Assembly (NCBI RefSeq): GCF_907164915.1
Contig: NC_061862.1
Span: forward strand, 140,979,913 to 141,043,912
Direction of reading: 5' to 3'
DNA from: Impatiens glandulifera
Lineage: Eukaryota; Streptophyta; Magnoliopsida; Ericales; Balsaminaceae
Length of the DNA: 64,000 nt
The notes under the pieces: model-generated
Database searches by the model: none
Told to the model about the DNA's origin: nothing
The model's input: only the letters and a program-made list of their open reading frames with translations
Shown: positions 49,533 through 60,574 of the stretch, one piece after another
How the letters are laid out: each line of letters opens with the position of its first letter
Position numbering within the stretch: the stretch's first letter is position 1
Translations under genes and position numbers: made by a program

Positions 49533-49825
49533 ATGGGTGATTCATGGAATAGTCTTCGGCGTACACCGGAGAAACTGCCTCCGTGTTATCAAATTTGCTA
49601 GCACAAGCAGAAATTGCGGCACGTGAGGAAGAGGTGAGACAAATGACGCTGGAAATGGAGCAAATCCGATTGAGGGATGCGGAAAGAGGCCGATTGCTGA
49701 GTGAAATTAAAGCGGACAGGGCTGAAATGGCCCAAAGATTAGAGAATCTCGAACAGGAACTTGTATTGTTGAGGAGTCGACTGAATCAATCACCCCCTCC
49801 TCCCACCCCATCTAATAATTTCTAG
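49533..49825 (+). pseudogene. internally deleted TNPA-like unit: coiled-coil C terminus
   Basis: A short leader frame starts at 49533 (MGDSWNSLRR) and shifts near 49580 into a frame reading ETASVLSNLLAQAEIAAREE. It ends in a heptad-rich coiled coil (EEVRQMTLEMEQIRLRDAER, ENLEQELVLLRSRL) and a proline tail PPPPTPSNNF. Layout and tail parallel the end of the gene at 53398-54723, so it is a second, shorter unit of the same type with its middle missing. Splicing could join the frames, but no clear intron is visible. Confidence 0.55.
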
Positions 49826-49989
49826 ATTAATTATGTGTTTATTAGTTTTTCCGTACGAACGATGACCATCTTTTTATGTGTTTTGTTTTAATATTCATGA
49901 ATTATTATTATTATGTTTTGTTTGGTTTTAATATGTTGTTAATGAATTATTTTATTTTTGTTTACTTTTCACCTTTTTAAAAAAAAAAA

Positions 49990-50950
49990 CAGCCTGGCCA
50001 AAACCGAAGGTTTATTTGAAAACCTTCGGTTTTGACCCTCGTTTAAAAAAATCTAAAAAATTTCTAAGGGTAAAAACCGAAAGTTTTCAAATAAACCTTC
50101 GGTTTTGACCCTCTGTTAAAAAAATCTAAAAAATTTCTAAGTATGGGGAAGGGTAAAAACCGAAGGTTTTCAAATAAACCTTCGGTTTTGACCCCTGTTT
50201 AAAAAAATCTAAAAAATTTCTAAGTATGGGGAAGGGTAAAAACCGAAGGTTTATTTGAAAACCTTCGGTTTTGACCCTCTGTTAAAAAAATCCGAAAATT
50301 TTCTAAGTATGGGGAAGGGTAAAAACCGAAGGTTTATTTGAAAACCTTCGGTTTTGACCCTCTGTTAAAAAAATCTGAAAATTTTCTAAGTATGGGGAAG
50401 GATAAAAACCGAAGGTTTATTTGAAAACCTTCGGTTTTGACCCTCTGTTAAAAAAATCTAAAAAATTTCTAAGTATGGGGAAGGGTAAAAACCGAAGGTT
50501 TATTTGAAAATCTTCGGTTTTGACCCTCTGTTAAAAAAATCTGAAAATTTTCTAAGTATGGGGAAGGGTAAAAACCAAAGGTTTATTTGAAAACCTTCGG
50601 TTTTGACCCTCTGTTAAAAAAAATCTAAAAACATTCTAAGTATGGGAAGAGTAAAAACCGAAGGTTTATTTGAAAACCTTCGGTTTTGACCCTCTGTTAA
50701 AAAAATCTAAAAAATTTCTAAGTATGAGGAAGGGTAAAAACCGAAGGTTTTCAAATAAACCTTCAGTTTTGACCCTCTGTTAAAAAAATCTAAAAAATTT
50801 CTAAGTATGGGGAAGGGAAAAAACCGAAGGTTTTCAAATAAACCTTCGGTATTGACCCTCTGTTAAAAAAATCTAAAAAATTTCTAAGTATGGGTAAGAG
50901 TAAAAACCGAAAGTTTTCAAATAAACCTTCGGTTTTGACCCTTCCTAAAA
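49990..50950. repeat. about 84-bp x12 hairpin array, cores in both orientations
   Basis: Twelve units. Each has arms CCGAAGGT / ACCTTCGG around a 10-bp core and then a spacer (gaccctctgttaaaaaaatc ... taagtatggggaagggtaa). The spacer keeps one orientation throughout. The core is TTATTTGAAA in units 1 and 4-9 and its exact reverse complement TTTCAAATAA in units 2, 3 and 10-12. Confidence 0.93.
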
Positions 50951-50999
50951 ACATTCTGTTTAAGGTCAGGACCGAGAGGTTTATTCAAAACCTTCGCAA

Positions 51000-51620
51000 A
51001 TACCAATAAAAACCGAAAGTTATACTATTAACTTTCGGTTTTACCACTTCCTAATTTGTTAAATTATTTTGTTTTAAACCTACTAATCTATACTCCAAAC
51101 TAATATAATTAAGTGTGTTATATTTTAAAAATGAAGATTGTGTTTGATATTAAAATCTTTATGATTGTGTTTGATTATATAAAGAAGTGTATATGTATGT
51201 TTGTGTTTGATAATCATATGAATGTGTACAAAGTTTGATCATATGGATTGTGTAATGTTTTAAGGTTATCAAATGTGTTAAAATAATACTGTTCAAAGTC
51301 ATTAGAAGGTTAAAAACCAATTAATTTAACAATTTGTGAAATTGTAATTCCGAAAGTTAATTGTATAACTTTCGGAAATAACCATCAAAACCGAAAGTTA
51401 TACAATTAACTTTCGTTTTTATCTAATTAAATTAAATTGTACACATTTCAAAACCGAGAGATTTAGACATATCTCTCGGAATTTAATTGATCAAAACCGA
51501 GAGTTATATGATTAACTCTCGGAAATTAATTAAATGATCAAAACCGAGAGGTAATCATATAACTCTTGGAAATTAATCAAATGATCAAAACCGAGAGTTA
51601 TATGATTAACTCTCGGAAAT
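51000..51620. repeat. second-motif hairpin repeats (CTTTCGG/CTCTCGG)
   Basis: Hairpins of CCGAAAGTT...AACTTTCGG, then CCGAGAG...CTCTCGG, with AT-rich cores. Around 51496, 51549 and 51589 the core gttatatgattaac alternates with its reverse complement. The motif changes from CCTTCGG to CTCTCGG within this stretch. Confidence 0.85.
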
Positions 51621-51639
51621 GACCTTTAAAAAAAACAAA

Positions 51640-53340
51640 ACCTGTTTTTTTTTTCTTTCTTCTTTCCCCGTTTTATTTCTCCCCGATTCTTCTTCCGATT
51701 CTTCTTCCGCGTCGCCTCCTGCCCAGCCGCGTCCTCCAGCTATCAATCGAAGACGAAGTCGCGCCGCCCTCCTCCGATTGACGCCGCCACTGATTGAAGA
51801 AAGCTTTCCGCCGCCAGGTCGCTGCCTCCGCTTGGATCGACGCCGCCGCTCGCTGCCTCTTCTTGGATCGACGACGCCGGTGATTGAAGACTGCCGCCGT
51901 CGATTAAAGACAGTCGCCGCCTCCTGCTGTCGCCATCCGATTCAACCTACAGCCGCAAAGGTTAGTTTGATTTTAGATTAGATTTTGGATTTTAGGTTAG
52001 ATTTTTGGATTTCAGGTTATATAGGTTTGATTTTGGATTTTAGGTTAGTTTGATTGATTGTTAAATTAGTTTGATTTTAGGTTTTATATTGGTTTGTTAA
52101 ATTGTTAAATTAGTTTGAATTTAGGTTTGATATTGATTTGTTTGATTGTTAAATTAGTTTGATTTTAGGTTTGATATTGGTTTGATTAATTGTTAAATTA
52201 GTTTGATTTTAGGTTATATGAGTTAGATTGTTCAATTAGTTTGATTTTAGGTTATATTTTTGATTTTAGGGTTTGATTATATTGGTTTCATTATGTTAGT
52301 TTGATTGTTGGTTATTCAGTTTTATTTTAGGTTAGTTTAGGTTTTGATTATGATATATTTTGTTTGATATGATGATTATTTGGTTTGATTTGAGTTTGAT
52401 TTAAGTTAGTTTTTGTTTGATTATATATTATTTATGTTAGATTATGTTAGAATTATGTTTGATTTAGGTTTTGTTTGAATTATGTTTGATTTAGATTTGA
52501 TTTGGGTTATTAGATTTGGTTTGAAAATGTTTGATTAATGTTAGATTTAGGTTATATGTTCAATATTTTGGTTAGATTTGTTTTTATATTGATTTGTTAG
52601 ATTAGGTTTGTTAGATTATATTTTGTTTGGTATATGATATATATAGTTTGAACTTTGTTGGATTAATGTTAAATTTAAGTTAGATAATATGGTTTGATTT
52701 TGTCTGATTTTGGATTAAGACCGCCCGTCTCTTGAAGATCGCCGAGGTTATTCCACCTTCAGCTGCCTCCTCCACCATCGCCGGCACAACTTTTAAAAAA
52801 GGTCAATTTTTAAGGATTTTTATGTTGTTAGGATTATATTGGATTTTAGGTATGAATTGAATTGTTTGAATTAGAGTTGATTATGTTAGATTTGGTTTAT
52901 GTATGAATAAATTAGATTTTAGGTTAGAATTGCATTGTTTGTATTATATTGGATTTTAGGTATGAATTAAATTATTTGAATTATGTATGATTGAAATAGT
53001 GTTTGACTAGGTTTGATTAGTTTAAAAAATTGGTTAGATTAATGATGATTGGTTATTTAAATTAGGCCAGATTGAAGACTGCCGTGCTAGATTGGTTAGA
53101 TTATGTTTGAAATGTATATGAATGAAATATGAATGTTTGTGTGGAATTTGGCTTGGATAACGTTAGATATTGTTGAAATGTATATGAATGAAATAATGTT
53201 AGATTATGTTTGAAATGTATATGAATGAAATATTGTTTATTTAGGTGGAATTTTGGTTGGATAATGTTAGATTAAATTGAACTTTGGTTGGATAATGATA
53301 GAATAGGTAGAAATTATGTTAGCATTATGTAAGCCTAATT
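51640..53340 (+). other. GC-rich leader and long intron-like region of the CACTA gene
   Basis: 51640-51960 is pyrimidine- and GC-rich with no TA-rich bias. It ends in AAAG/GTTAGTTTG, a good donor. 51961-53340 is a degenerate repeat of ttagtttgattttaggtt-like units with one short GC-rich island at 52720-52800 (another possible leader exon). The open frame across 51619-51981 is proline/serine/arginine-rich and looks like leader sequence, not a conserved protein. Confidence 0.5.
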
Positions 53341-53397
53341 AATTTAGACAAATTTAAGTTAATAATAATGCGGGTTATTTTCAATTTTATTAGAAAT

Positions 53398-54723
53398 ATG
53401 GAAGTACCCGATAAAAGATGGATGACCTTACGTCGAGATCATCCAGATTACAAGGAAGGTGTTGACAAATTCCTCGAGGATGGGAGGCCAGGCGGTACAG
53501 ACGTGGGAAGAACACGGTGGTCTAGACATGTGGGGTCGATTATTCGGGACCCCGCAGCCATCTCACACCGTCTTCTAAAGTGGAAGGCTTTAAGTGCAGA
53601 CCAATTGGATTCACTGTGGACTGCTATCATGGTAATACTTATTACTTGATTATACATTACGTCATTAAATAATTATTTTTAACATTTGGATGTTATTTTT
53701 TTCAGGTTCCGTTCGAAGCTACTAATGGTGATATTGAGTCTTTTCGAAAGACCGGATTGGGACACGCCAATCAGATATGGGATAGATGGCGGTCAGATTT
53801 GAACAAGACATATATCCGCGTCCACAAAGGAGACGAGGCGGCGGTACTAGCTCATCCTCCACCAGACTACGATCGAGATGATTGGGAGTTTGTGTGTCGC
53901 AACCATTTCTTCACAGAAACATTTAAGGTACGGTTTATAATTCAAATAAAAGTTGATATTAATTAATCTAACTTCATTTTTTATTTCAAATACAGAAAAA
54001 CAGTCGTACAAATATGAATAACAGGAAGAAGCTGAAATTCTCACATCGAACGAGAAGTAAACCGTTTGCACAAATTGAAGACGAGTTGGTAAGTACATTA
54101 TTTGTAATAACTTAATCTAAACATTGTTATTAATTATATAAATCATTTATTTCAACAGGCGATTGAAATGGGACGGGCACCGTCTGTAATTGAAGTATTC
54201 AAGAGGACCCGTACCCCAAAACCGACAAAAGAAAAACCCAACACCCGTCCCGGACGAACACGTGCAAGAGAAAATTGTAAGTGAATTGAATATGCCTAGT
54301 TTTTTATTATAGAAATGATATTTTATTTCAATTGTGCAGGTTGAGATGGAGGAGGTTGTTAGTAACGAACCGGGAATATCGGATTTTGAATTGACGGAGA
54401 GGTTGTTCGGACAACAAAAACACGGGGTAGGGTTCGGAATGGGATCAGGCGTCCGGCCCACACACTTTCGTGAGGATCGTCGAAGTGGAAACAGTTCACA
54501 GCGAAACAATGAACGATTGTTAGAAGAGAATCAAATAATGAAGCTCAAGTTGGAGGAACTGGAGAAGAGGGATGAAGAAAGAAGGCGCAGAATGGAAGAA
54601 ATGCAAGCGGAAAAGGAAGAAATTGTGACAAGAATGGAGAGGAAGAAGTTAGAGATGAACGCAAGAATGGAGAGAATCGAATTGTATATGAGGCAACAAC
54701 CACCTCCTCCCCCCACAAGCTAA
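53398..54723 (+). CDS. TNPA-like CACTA accessory protein (plant transposase PF03004 type)
   Basis: Five exons: 53398-53631, 53706-53927, 53996-54088, 54159-54276 and 54340-54723, all with GT-AG borders. The domain includes MEVPDKRWMTLRRDHPDYKE, WDRWRSDLNKTYI, DYDRDDWEFVCRNHFFTETF, NMNNRKKLKFSHRTRSKPFA and a final coiled coil of about 60 residues with a PPPPPTS end. This order is that of the Ptta/En/Spm plant transposase family, whose Spm counterpart TNPA binds subterminal repeats and brings the ends together. Exon 4 starts in one frame (APSVIEVFKRT) and leaves in another (PDEHVQEKI joins VEMEEVV), so a 1-nt frame change near 54206-54240 disrupts it, unless splicing differs. Confidence 0.75.
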
Positions 54724-54949
54724 GGTTGTTTCGATTCAAAACATGTTTTCATTAGTAGTTGTGTCAATTTAAATTTATAACAGATTGTTCGGATTATTAG
54801 TTTGGTTGCGAATTTTGTAATGATAATGATCATTTAATGTGATCGTTTAATGTATGTGGCATTTCTTTTATCATATATATATTGGTTTGGCTGAACAGAT
54901 TTTGGTTGCGAGGTTTTGGTTGCGAATAAAATAATCCGCACATTTTTAA

Positions 54950-55575
54950 AAATTTACGGGAAAAAATCGAAAGTAATATTAGAAAACTCTCGGTTTTCTC
55001 CATTTGAAGATAACCAGGAGTTATTAGAAAACTCTCGGTTTTTACACAAAGAGAAAACCGAGAGTTATATGAAAACTTTCGGTTTTCCTCTTTGTGGAAA
55101 AACCGAGAGTTTTTAATAATACTTTCGGTTTTCTTCAAATGGAGAAAACCGAGAGTTATATGAAAACTTTCGGTTTTTCCACGAAGAGAAAAACCGAGAG
55201 TTTTCAATATTAATTTCGTTTTTCTCCATTAGAAGAAAACCGAGAGTTAAATGAAAATTTTCGGTTTTCCTCTTTGTGGAAAAACCGAGAGTTTTCATAT
55301 AACTCTCGGTTTTCTTCTAATGGAGAAAACCAAAAGTAATATTGAAAACTCTCGGTTTTTCCACAAAGAGGAAAACTGAAAGTTTTCATATAACTCTCGG
55401 TTTTACTCTAGGGTATCTAAACCGAAAACTCTACGATATCTCTCGGTAAATGCCCCATTGTTTTTAACGAAAGAGTCAATACCGAGGGATGGAGAGAGTT
55501 ACCAAAACCTTCGGTAATGTGTCTATACAGAAAGTTATAGGGTCAAAACCGAGAGTTTTTACTCTCGGTTTTGAC
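54950..55575. repeat. right subterminal hairpin array, nested palindromes
   Basis: About ten CCGAGAG/CTCTCGG or CCGAAAG/CTTTCGG hairpins separated by spacers that are themselves found in both orientations, such as TCCTCTTTGTGGA and TCCACAAAGAGGA, or TCTCCATTAGAAGA and TCTTCTAATGGAGA. Cores also flip (gttatatgaaaac / gttttcatataac). This is the right-hand array of the CACTA element. Confidence 0.88.
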
Positions 55576-55671
55576 CCCTTTTTCACCAGTGAAATTCGAA
55601 GAGAATTATGCAAGCACAACAAGGATAATCCAAGTCTCACTCAAAAGCAATTGCAAGAATGAGTTCATAGT

Positions 55672-58640
55672 TTGGGAAAAGGATAAGAAAGTGAAACGTC
55701 CGTTCAAATTCTTCAATTTTTGGATGGAAAATGATAAGTTTAAGGACATTCTCAATGAGTTTTGAAGAACTCATGTGGATGGCTCCATGATGTTTCGTGT
55801 ATCGGAGAAATTGAGGCTTCTTCAAAATCAGCTTACTAAGTTTGACCGAAGGAAATTTAGCAATATATCTAAAACGGTCATTGCTGCGAGAGATGTTCTT
55901 GAGAAGATTCAATCCCGATTTCTTTGTGATGACATTGATGATATTCTGAGGGATGAGGAAAAATCTGCCTTTGCCACTTTCAGAGAGCTTAGTTCCATGG
56001 AGGAGAGTTTTGCGAGGCAAAAGTCAAGACAAAACTGGATTTCTCTTGGGGACAAGAATACAACTTTTTTCTACCGGAAATGTTCATCTAGAAATATTCG
56101 GAATAATGTCCAAAGGGTCAAGAATGATAAGGGGGATTTTGTGCACGGACAGGACCAAATTCATGACTTGGCTGTCCTATTCTATCGTGGTCTCATGGGC
56201 ACTAAAACCGGGCAGCAGCTCAGTCGGCTTAATACACTTTATCAGATTGTTGACAAGAGAATTACAGCTGAGGATAGTTGTGACCTTGTTAGGTTGTTTT
56301 GAGAGAGGATGTTAGAAAGGCTATGACTAGCATCAACGACAATAAGAGCCCCGGGCCTAACGGTTTCAATGCGGAGTTCTTTAAAGCCAATTTGAGATAT
56401 TGTGGATAATGACATTATAGAGGGGTACTTGAATTCTTTATGAATAGGAAAATGCTAACCCAATGGAATGTCACTATGCTTAATCTAATTCCCAAAAATT
56501 TCGTGCCTGAAAAAATACAAGATTTTTGACCCATTTCTTGCTGTAATGTTGTGTATAAATCATTTCTAAAATTCTTGCTAAACGCTTTCAAAGAGTTATT
56601 TCCAAGATAGTGAGTCTAGGGCAATCTGCTTTTATACCCGGTAGGTCTATATCGCATAACATCCTTCTAATGCTGAATCTTCTAAAGGGTTATGGGAAAA
56701 GGAAGATCACTCCTCGAGTTGCGTTTAAAATCGACATTCATAAGGCTTTTGATTCCGTTAAATGGGGAACTATACATGATTTTCATGTCGTTGCTGATTT
56801 TCCTAGAATCCTTATTTAATGGATTATGCAATGCGTCTCTACCTCCCGTTTTGTAGTTTGTGTCAATGGTGTTCACGGGGGCTATTTCAAGGGCGAAAAT
56901 GGTGTGAGACAGGGCGATCCTCTCTTTTCTTACATCTTCGTATTGATCATGGAGGTCTTTGAGAGTGTCTTAAAGACATTCCGAAAGAATCGTCATTACA
57001 CTTTCCACCCTTTCTGCGAGGAGGAGAATATCACTCATTTATGTTTTGCAGACGGCTTGTTCTTACTTGCTCATACCGACGTTGAAACCATTAAAACTAT
57101 AAAAGACGCGCTTAACTTCTTTTCTGATGTTACAGGTTTATCAATTAATGTAGATAAAAGTGCAGCGTTCTATGGCGGTGTTGATGATGAGACAAAGACA
57201 AGGATATAAGACATCATGGACATCCCCGAGGGTTTGTTCCCAGTCTGGTACTTGGGGATTCCGCTCACGGCAAGGCAGATTCATGTAGTACATTGCAGGC
57301 CACTTATAGAGAAGGTCAAAAACGTGATTATGGGTTGGGCAGCCAAGAAGTTATCTTGTGCGGGAAGGATTGAATTAGTAGGAAGTGTTATAATGGGGCT
57401 TATTGGGTATTGGTCTCAACAAATTGTTCTTCCTAAAAAAGTGATGCGGGTGCCTGATACATTATTACGTGACTTTATTTAGGGCAGCCATGGCCGTGGG
57501 GGGAAGAGAGTCAAGTGGACTAACGTCTGTAAGCCTAAGGACGAAGGTGGTGTAGGATTGAAGAATTGTGTCGAATGGAAAAGTGTCGTTACTTATAAGC
57601 ATTTATGGGCCTTACAATCTAAGCAGGATTCCTTATGGGTGAAATGGGTGCACTCCCGATTTATGAAACATGAAATGAGCATATGGACGTGCAAAATTAC
57701 CGACAACATGGCTTGGTCATTAAAGAAGATATTGAAGCTTAAAAACAACATTCATTCAATCATTGACATCCAAATTGATGATAGGTGTGGCACTTTGTTT
57801 TCGCACGACCCATGGTTTGAAAACAAACCATTGATTAGTAGAGACGAATTCTGAGGCCTGAGGATCAGGAGGGATTATGCGGCTGCCACGGTCCATGACA
57901 TTCATATCGGGCTTTGGGTTTCGGTTATTACTAGAGTCTTGGAAGGAAAAAGAGTCATTGATCATTTGAACGGTCTCAATTTTTGTAATATGGCCAATGT
58001 GCACTTGTGGAAAGCGGAAGAAAATGGGAAAATTAAGTCAGGTGCGATTTGGAACGTCATTCGGGAAAGAGGTCAATTAGTGGACTGGCTTCGTTTGTAT
58101 GGTCATCTAGAGTTATCCCGAGGCACCGGTTTATACTTTGGCTTGTCTTCCGGAGAAGGCTTAACACTCGTGATCGCATTCTTATCTACATGGATATCCC
58201 GGATCCTAGTTGTGTGCTATGTGGTGGGTCATTGGAAACTAATGATCATCTCTTTGGGGGCTGCCCGTTTACTAAATCCATTTGGAATCTATTCTCCCCG
58301 GCTATGGGAATTGGGAGGTTGTTGGAGTCTTGGGATGAGATCACTATTGCTGCCCACACCTTCGCCAAGGGTAATAAATTCCATTCCAATGTCTTTAAAT
58401 GCGATTTTGCAGCCATTGTTTATCATTTGTGGGCTGAGAGAAACGCTAGAGTTTTTGGGAGAGTTCGTTGCGACGTTGGGCGTGTATGGGGTGACATCAT
58501 TTTTGATTGCGGTGCGCTCATCGGTACGTGGAGGCGGGTTCCCAAAGTTGAGCGTGAATGGACCCTTTATCGGGAGTGGAAAATCGATTATGATAAAGTC
58601 ACATCTTTTAATTGTTTCAAGGCTAGTTAGTTTCTTATGA
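55672..58640 (+). pseudogene. LINE ORF2 fragment with mutated RT active site
   Basis: Segments in order: KRPFKFFNFWMENDKF, NWISLGDKNTTFFYRKCSSR (about 56030), NDNKSPGPNGFNAEFFKA-like (56340), AFIPGRSISHNILL (56630), KIDIHKAFDSVKW (56730), GENGVRQGDPLFSYIFVLIM (56895), ITHLCFADGLFLL (57030), GRIELVGSVIMGLIGYW (57370), MAWSLKKILKL (57710), CVLCGGSLETNDHLFGGCPF (58210) and AIVYHLWAERNARVF (58420). The YxDD-type active site is FADG at 57045-57056: the second Asp codon is GGC. Several stops and shifts separate the segments. It is inactive. Confidence 0.9.
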
Positions 58641-58802
58641 TTGATTGTAAGTCATGTGTTTGCTTTGTTTGAATGTTTGTTTACTTGAACTTTACTTTAA
58701 TTTTCTAGGTTTGTTAGAAAGTTAAAGGAGACTATGTCTGTTTTTCTTTTCCCGTTTTGGGATTTTAATGAAATGACACTAAGTCGTTTTCCAAAAAAAA
58801 AT
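55672..58802 (+). mobile_element. 5'-truncated LINE of the same family as 7705-12756
   Basis: Flanked by a perfect 15-bp target duplication GAATGAGTTCATAGT (55657-55671 and 58803-58817). It ends in cactaagtcgttttcc, a run of nine A and a T (the tail ends at 58802). It begins within ORF2 (KRPFKFFNFWM), so the endonuclease and ORF1 are missing. Reverse-transcriptase and zf-RVT blocks can be followed to 58640. The insertion site lies 80 bp from the right end of the CACTA element. Confidence 0.95.
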
Positions 58803-58901
58803 GAATGAGTTCATAGTAACTATGGTTTTTCATGCTAAGGAAAATTAGAGACGACAATCAAGGGAAAATTGATTTCAACAAAAAAAACAAAAGACAATTG
58901 A

Positions 58902-59587
58902 GTCATTTTTTAAGAAATCTTCATAAATCATTCATGTAATATGCTATATATAAGAATTTATTAATTTATTAATTTATATTTTATACGGGGTCTAAAGAAA
59001 TTATCAAAAATGTATTATCTTATAATTTTAACTAATTATTAATTTAACACTCTATCCCTGAGTCGGGACCGACCAAAAATATTTTATTAGAGAGTTTATT
59101 AAATAATCGAGTATTAATTTATCGAATTTCTATATATATTAATAAATATAAAAGATTGCCTATGAGTCATGAGGTAGGACTGACCAACTCTAAGGATATA
59201 TAACTCATTCAAAAAATAATTAGTTAATTGAACAGGCCAAACTCAATCCAATAGAACAAAAACAACTCACTATTTGTTATAATTCAATTATTTACCAATA
59301 AAAAACAATTTATTAATATATTTGTTAAATTAGATTAAAAGATAATTGTAATATGTCTAGCACAGTCCATATATATAGACGGTCTTAGAAATATTAAATA
59401 TATACATATTAAATATATATATTTATTTATATTTATATTTGTGAAGGTTGGAAGCTAACCTAACCTAACATAAAATAGCATGACCTTTACCGTTATACAT
59501 ACATTTCAACTTAATTACTCCTCAATTAGAATAAAAACTTGTCACTTTTGATTTATTAAAATCATATAAAAAAAAGTATATATATAA
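58902..59587. other. AT-rich intergenic DNA
   Basis: No gene or repeat is supported. Confidence 0.45.
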
Positions 59588-59590
59588 TTA

Positions 59591-60571
59591 GGTGGTGTTT
59601 GTTACATAGAATTAGATTGTAAGTATAACATAATTATACTAACAGTAAATTTGGTTGAATATTTGGTTAATTATTTTATATAAACAGTATTTACAAGTTA
59701 TATAAATTATCCTTTAAACTAGGTACAAGTTTTTACCTAGTAGAATCAGTTACAAGAATGTATAAAAAATTTATTTCCATAATTATCCTTATATTTTGAT
59801 AATGTTTTTTCTTATTTCCACATTTACCCTTGTTTTGATTATGTTTTTTTTTCTTAAAATCCTATTTTCATATATATTCTTATATTTTGATTATATTTTT
59901 TACTTTAAAAACTTTATTTAACATGCATGTTATTTTAATTACATAATTTTTTCCTGTAATTATATAAACTTTGTTAAATTTATATAAAGGTTATCAAGGA
60001 AATTAATATATTGTGACAATCTTATTAATTATGTAAACAGTTTTATTTTTATTCTTTATTTTATCTATGTATATTCTTAAATGAATTAAAAAAAATTACT
60101 AATTAATAAAGTAATAATTTAGTATAGTGGTAAGAAACTTGATTCTTAAATGAGATATAAAGAATTTAAAATTTTATTATGAAAAAATATGTAAAAAAAC
60201 TATAGGTAAAAAACAAAATTTCAATATTTAAATGCACTTTTGTTAACAACATTTTATAACATAACACAAAATGTGTTTACAAATTAAAAGCAATAATAAA
60301 TAAAACACATGTATGGAGAGAAATAATAAAAAAAAAAGTAAAATTAAATAAATATTAATTTAATAATTGAATTAAATTTATATAAATATAAAGGGCAAAA
60401 ATGTCTTTTACATTTTATACAACATTTTTATATTACAAACCAAACACAAAATTATAAAATATATACAATTTATAACCCTCTTATACTTCCAACCAAATAT
60501 AAATAACATATACAACTTATACCCCTTACAATTAATATCTATATAATTAATATCAGGTAAGAAACGCGGCC
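59591..60571. mobile_element. PIF/Harbinger-like non-autonomous element
   Basis: Left end GGTGGTGTTTGTTAC and the complement of the right end GGCCGCGTTTCTTAC form an imperfect inverted repeat that continues inward. Both flanks are TTA (59588-59590 and 60572-60574), the 3-bp duplication typical of PIF/Harbinger. The interior is AT-rich and has no transposase frame. Confidence 0.6.
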
Positions 60572-60574
60572 TTA

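Larger units (their letters stand above)
48717..55591 (+). mobile_element. CACTA (En/Spm) element with TNPA-like gene and hairpin arrays
   Basis: Left end CACTAGTAAAAAAT; right end, as complement, CACTGGTGAAAAAG. Flanking triplets are AGA and AAA, an imperfect 3-bp duplication. Three arrays of subterminal-type hairpins are present (48740-49140, 49990-51620, 54950-55575). Between them are two gene-like units, each with a GC-rich leader (49195-49255; 51660-51960) and each ending in a coiled coil plus a poly-proline tail. The second unit holds the TNPA-like gene. No TNPD catalytic transposase is present, so it is probably non-autonomous. The different repeat motifs left (CCTTCGG) and right (CTCTCGG) suggest a chimera of two elements. 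Confidence 0.88.
48668..58901 (+). pseudogene. CENP-B/Tigger-like HTH reading frame split by two transposons
   Basis: Three pieces, 48668-48716, 55595-55671 and 58818-58901, join when the CACTA element (with one 3-bp target copy) and the LINE (with one 15-bp target copy) are ignored. The path starts MASHLKGVKKTTMTDE, continues IRRELCKHNKDNPSLTQKQL and then QE followed by TGA. The block of basic residues, DNPSLTQK and QLQE is typical of the N-terminal helix-turn-helix of CENP-B/pogo-Tigger DNA-binding proteins (usual form ...LQEWV). Beyond the TGA the frame runs on with one more stop to about 58901. It may be an old transposase remnant rather than a host gene. Identification rests on a short motif. 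Confidence 0.55.

Noticed and set aside
51619..51981. 120-aa Pro/Ser/Arg-rich open frame
   Set aside because: GC-rich leader of a CACTA transcript ending at a splice donor; composition explains the open frame.
55595..55765. Single protein frame starting at 55571 and running into LINE sequence
   Set aside because: It crosses the CACTA end, host sequence and the LINE start; the open frame is accidental.
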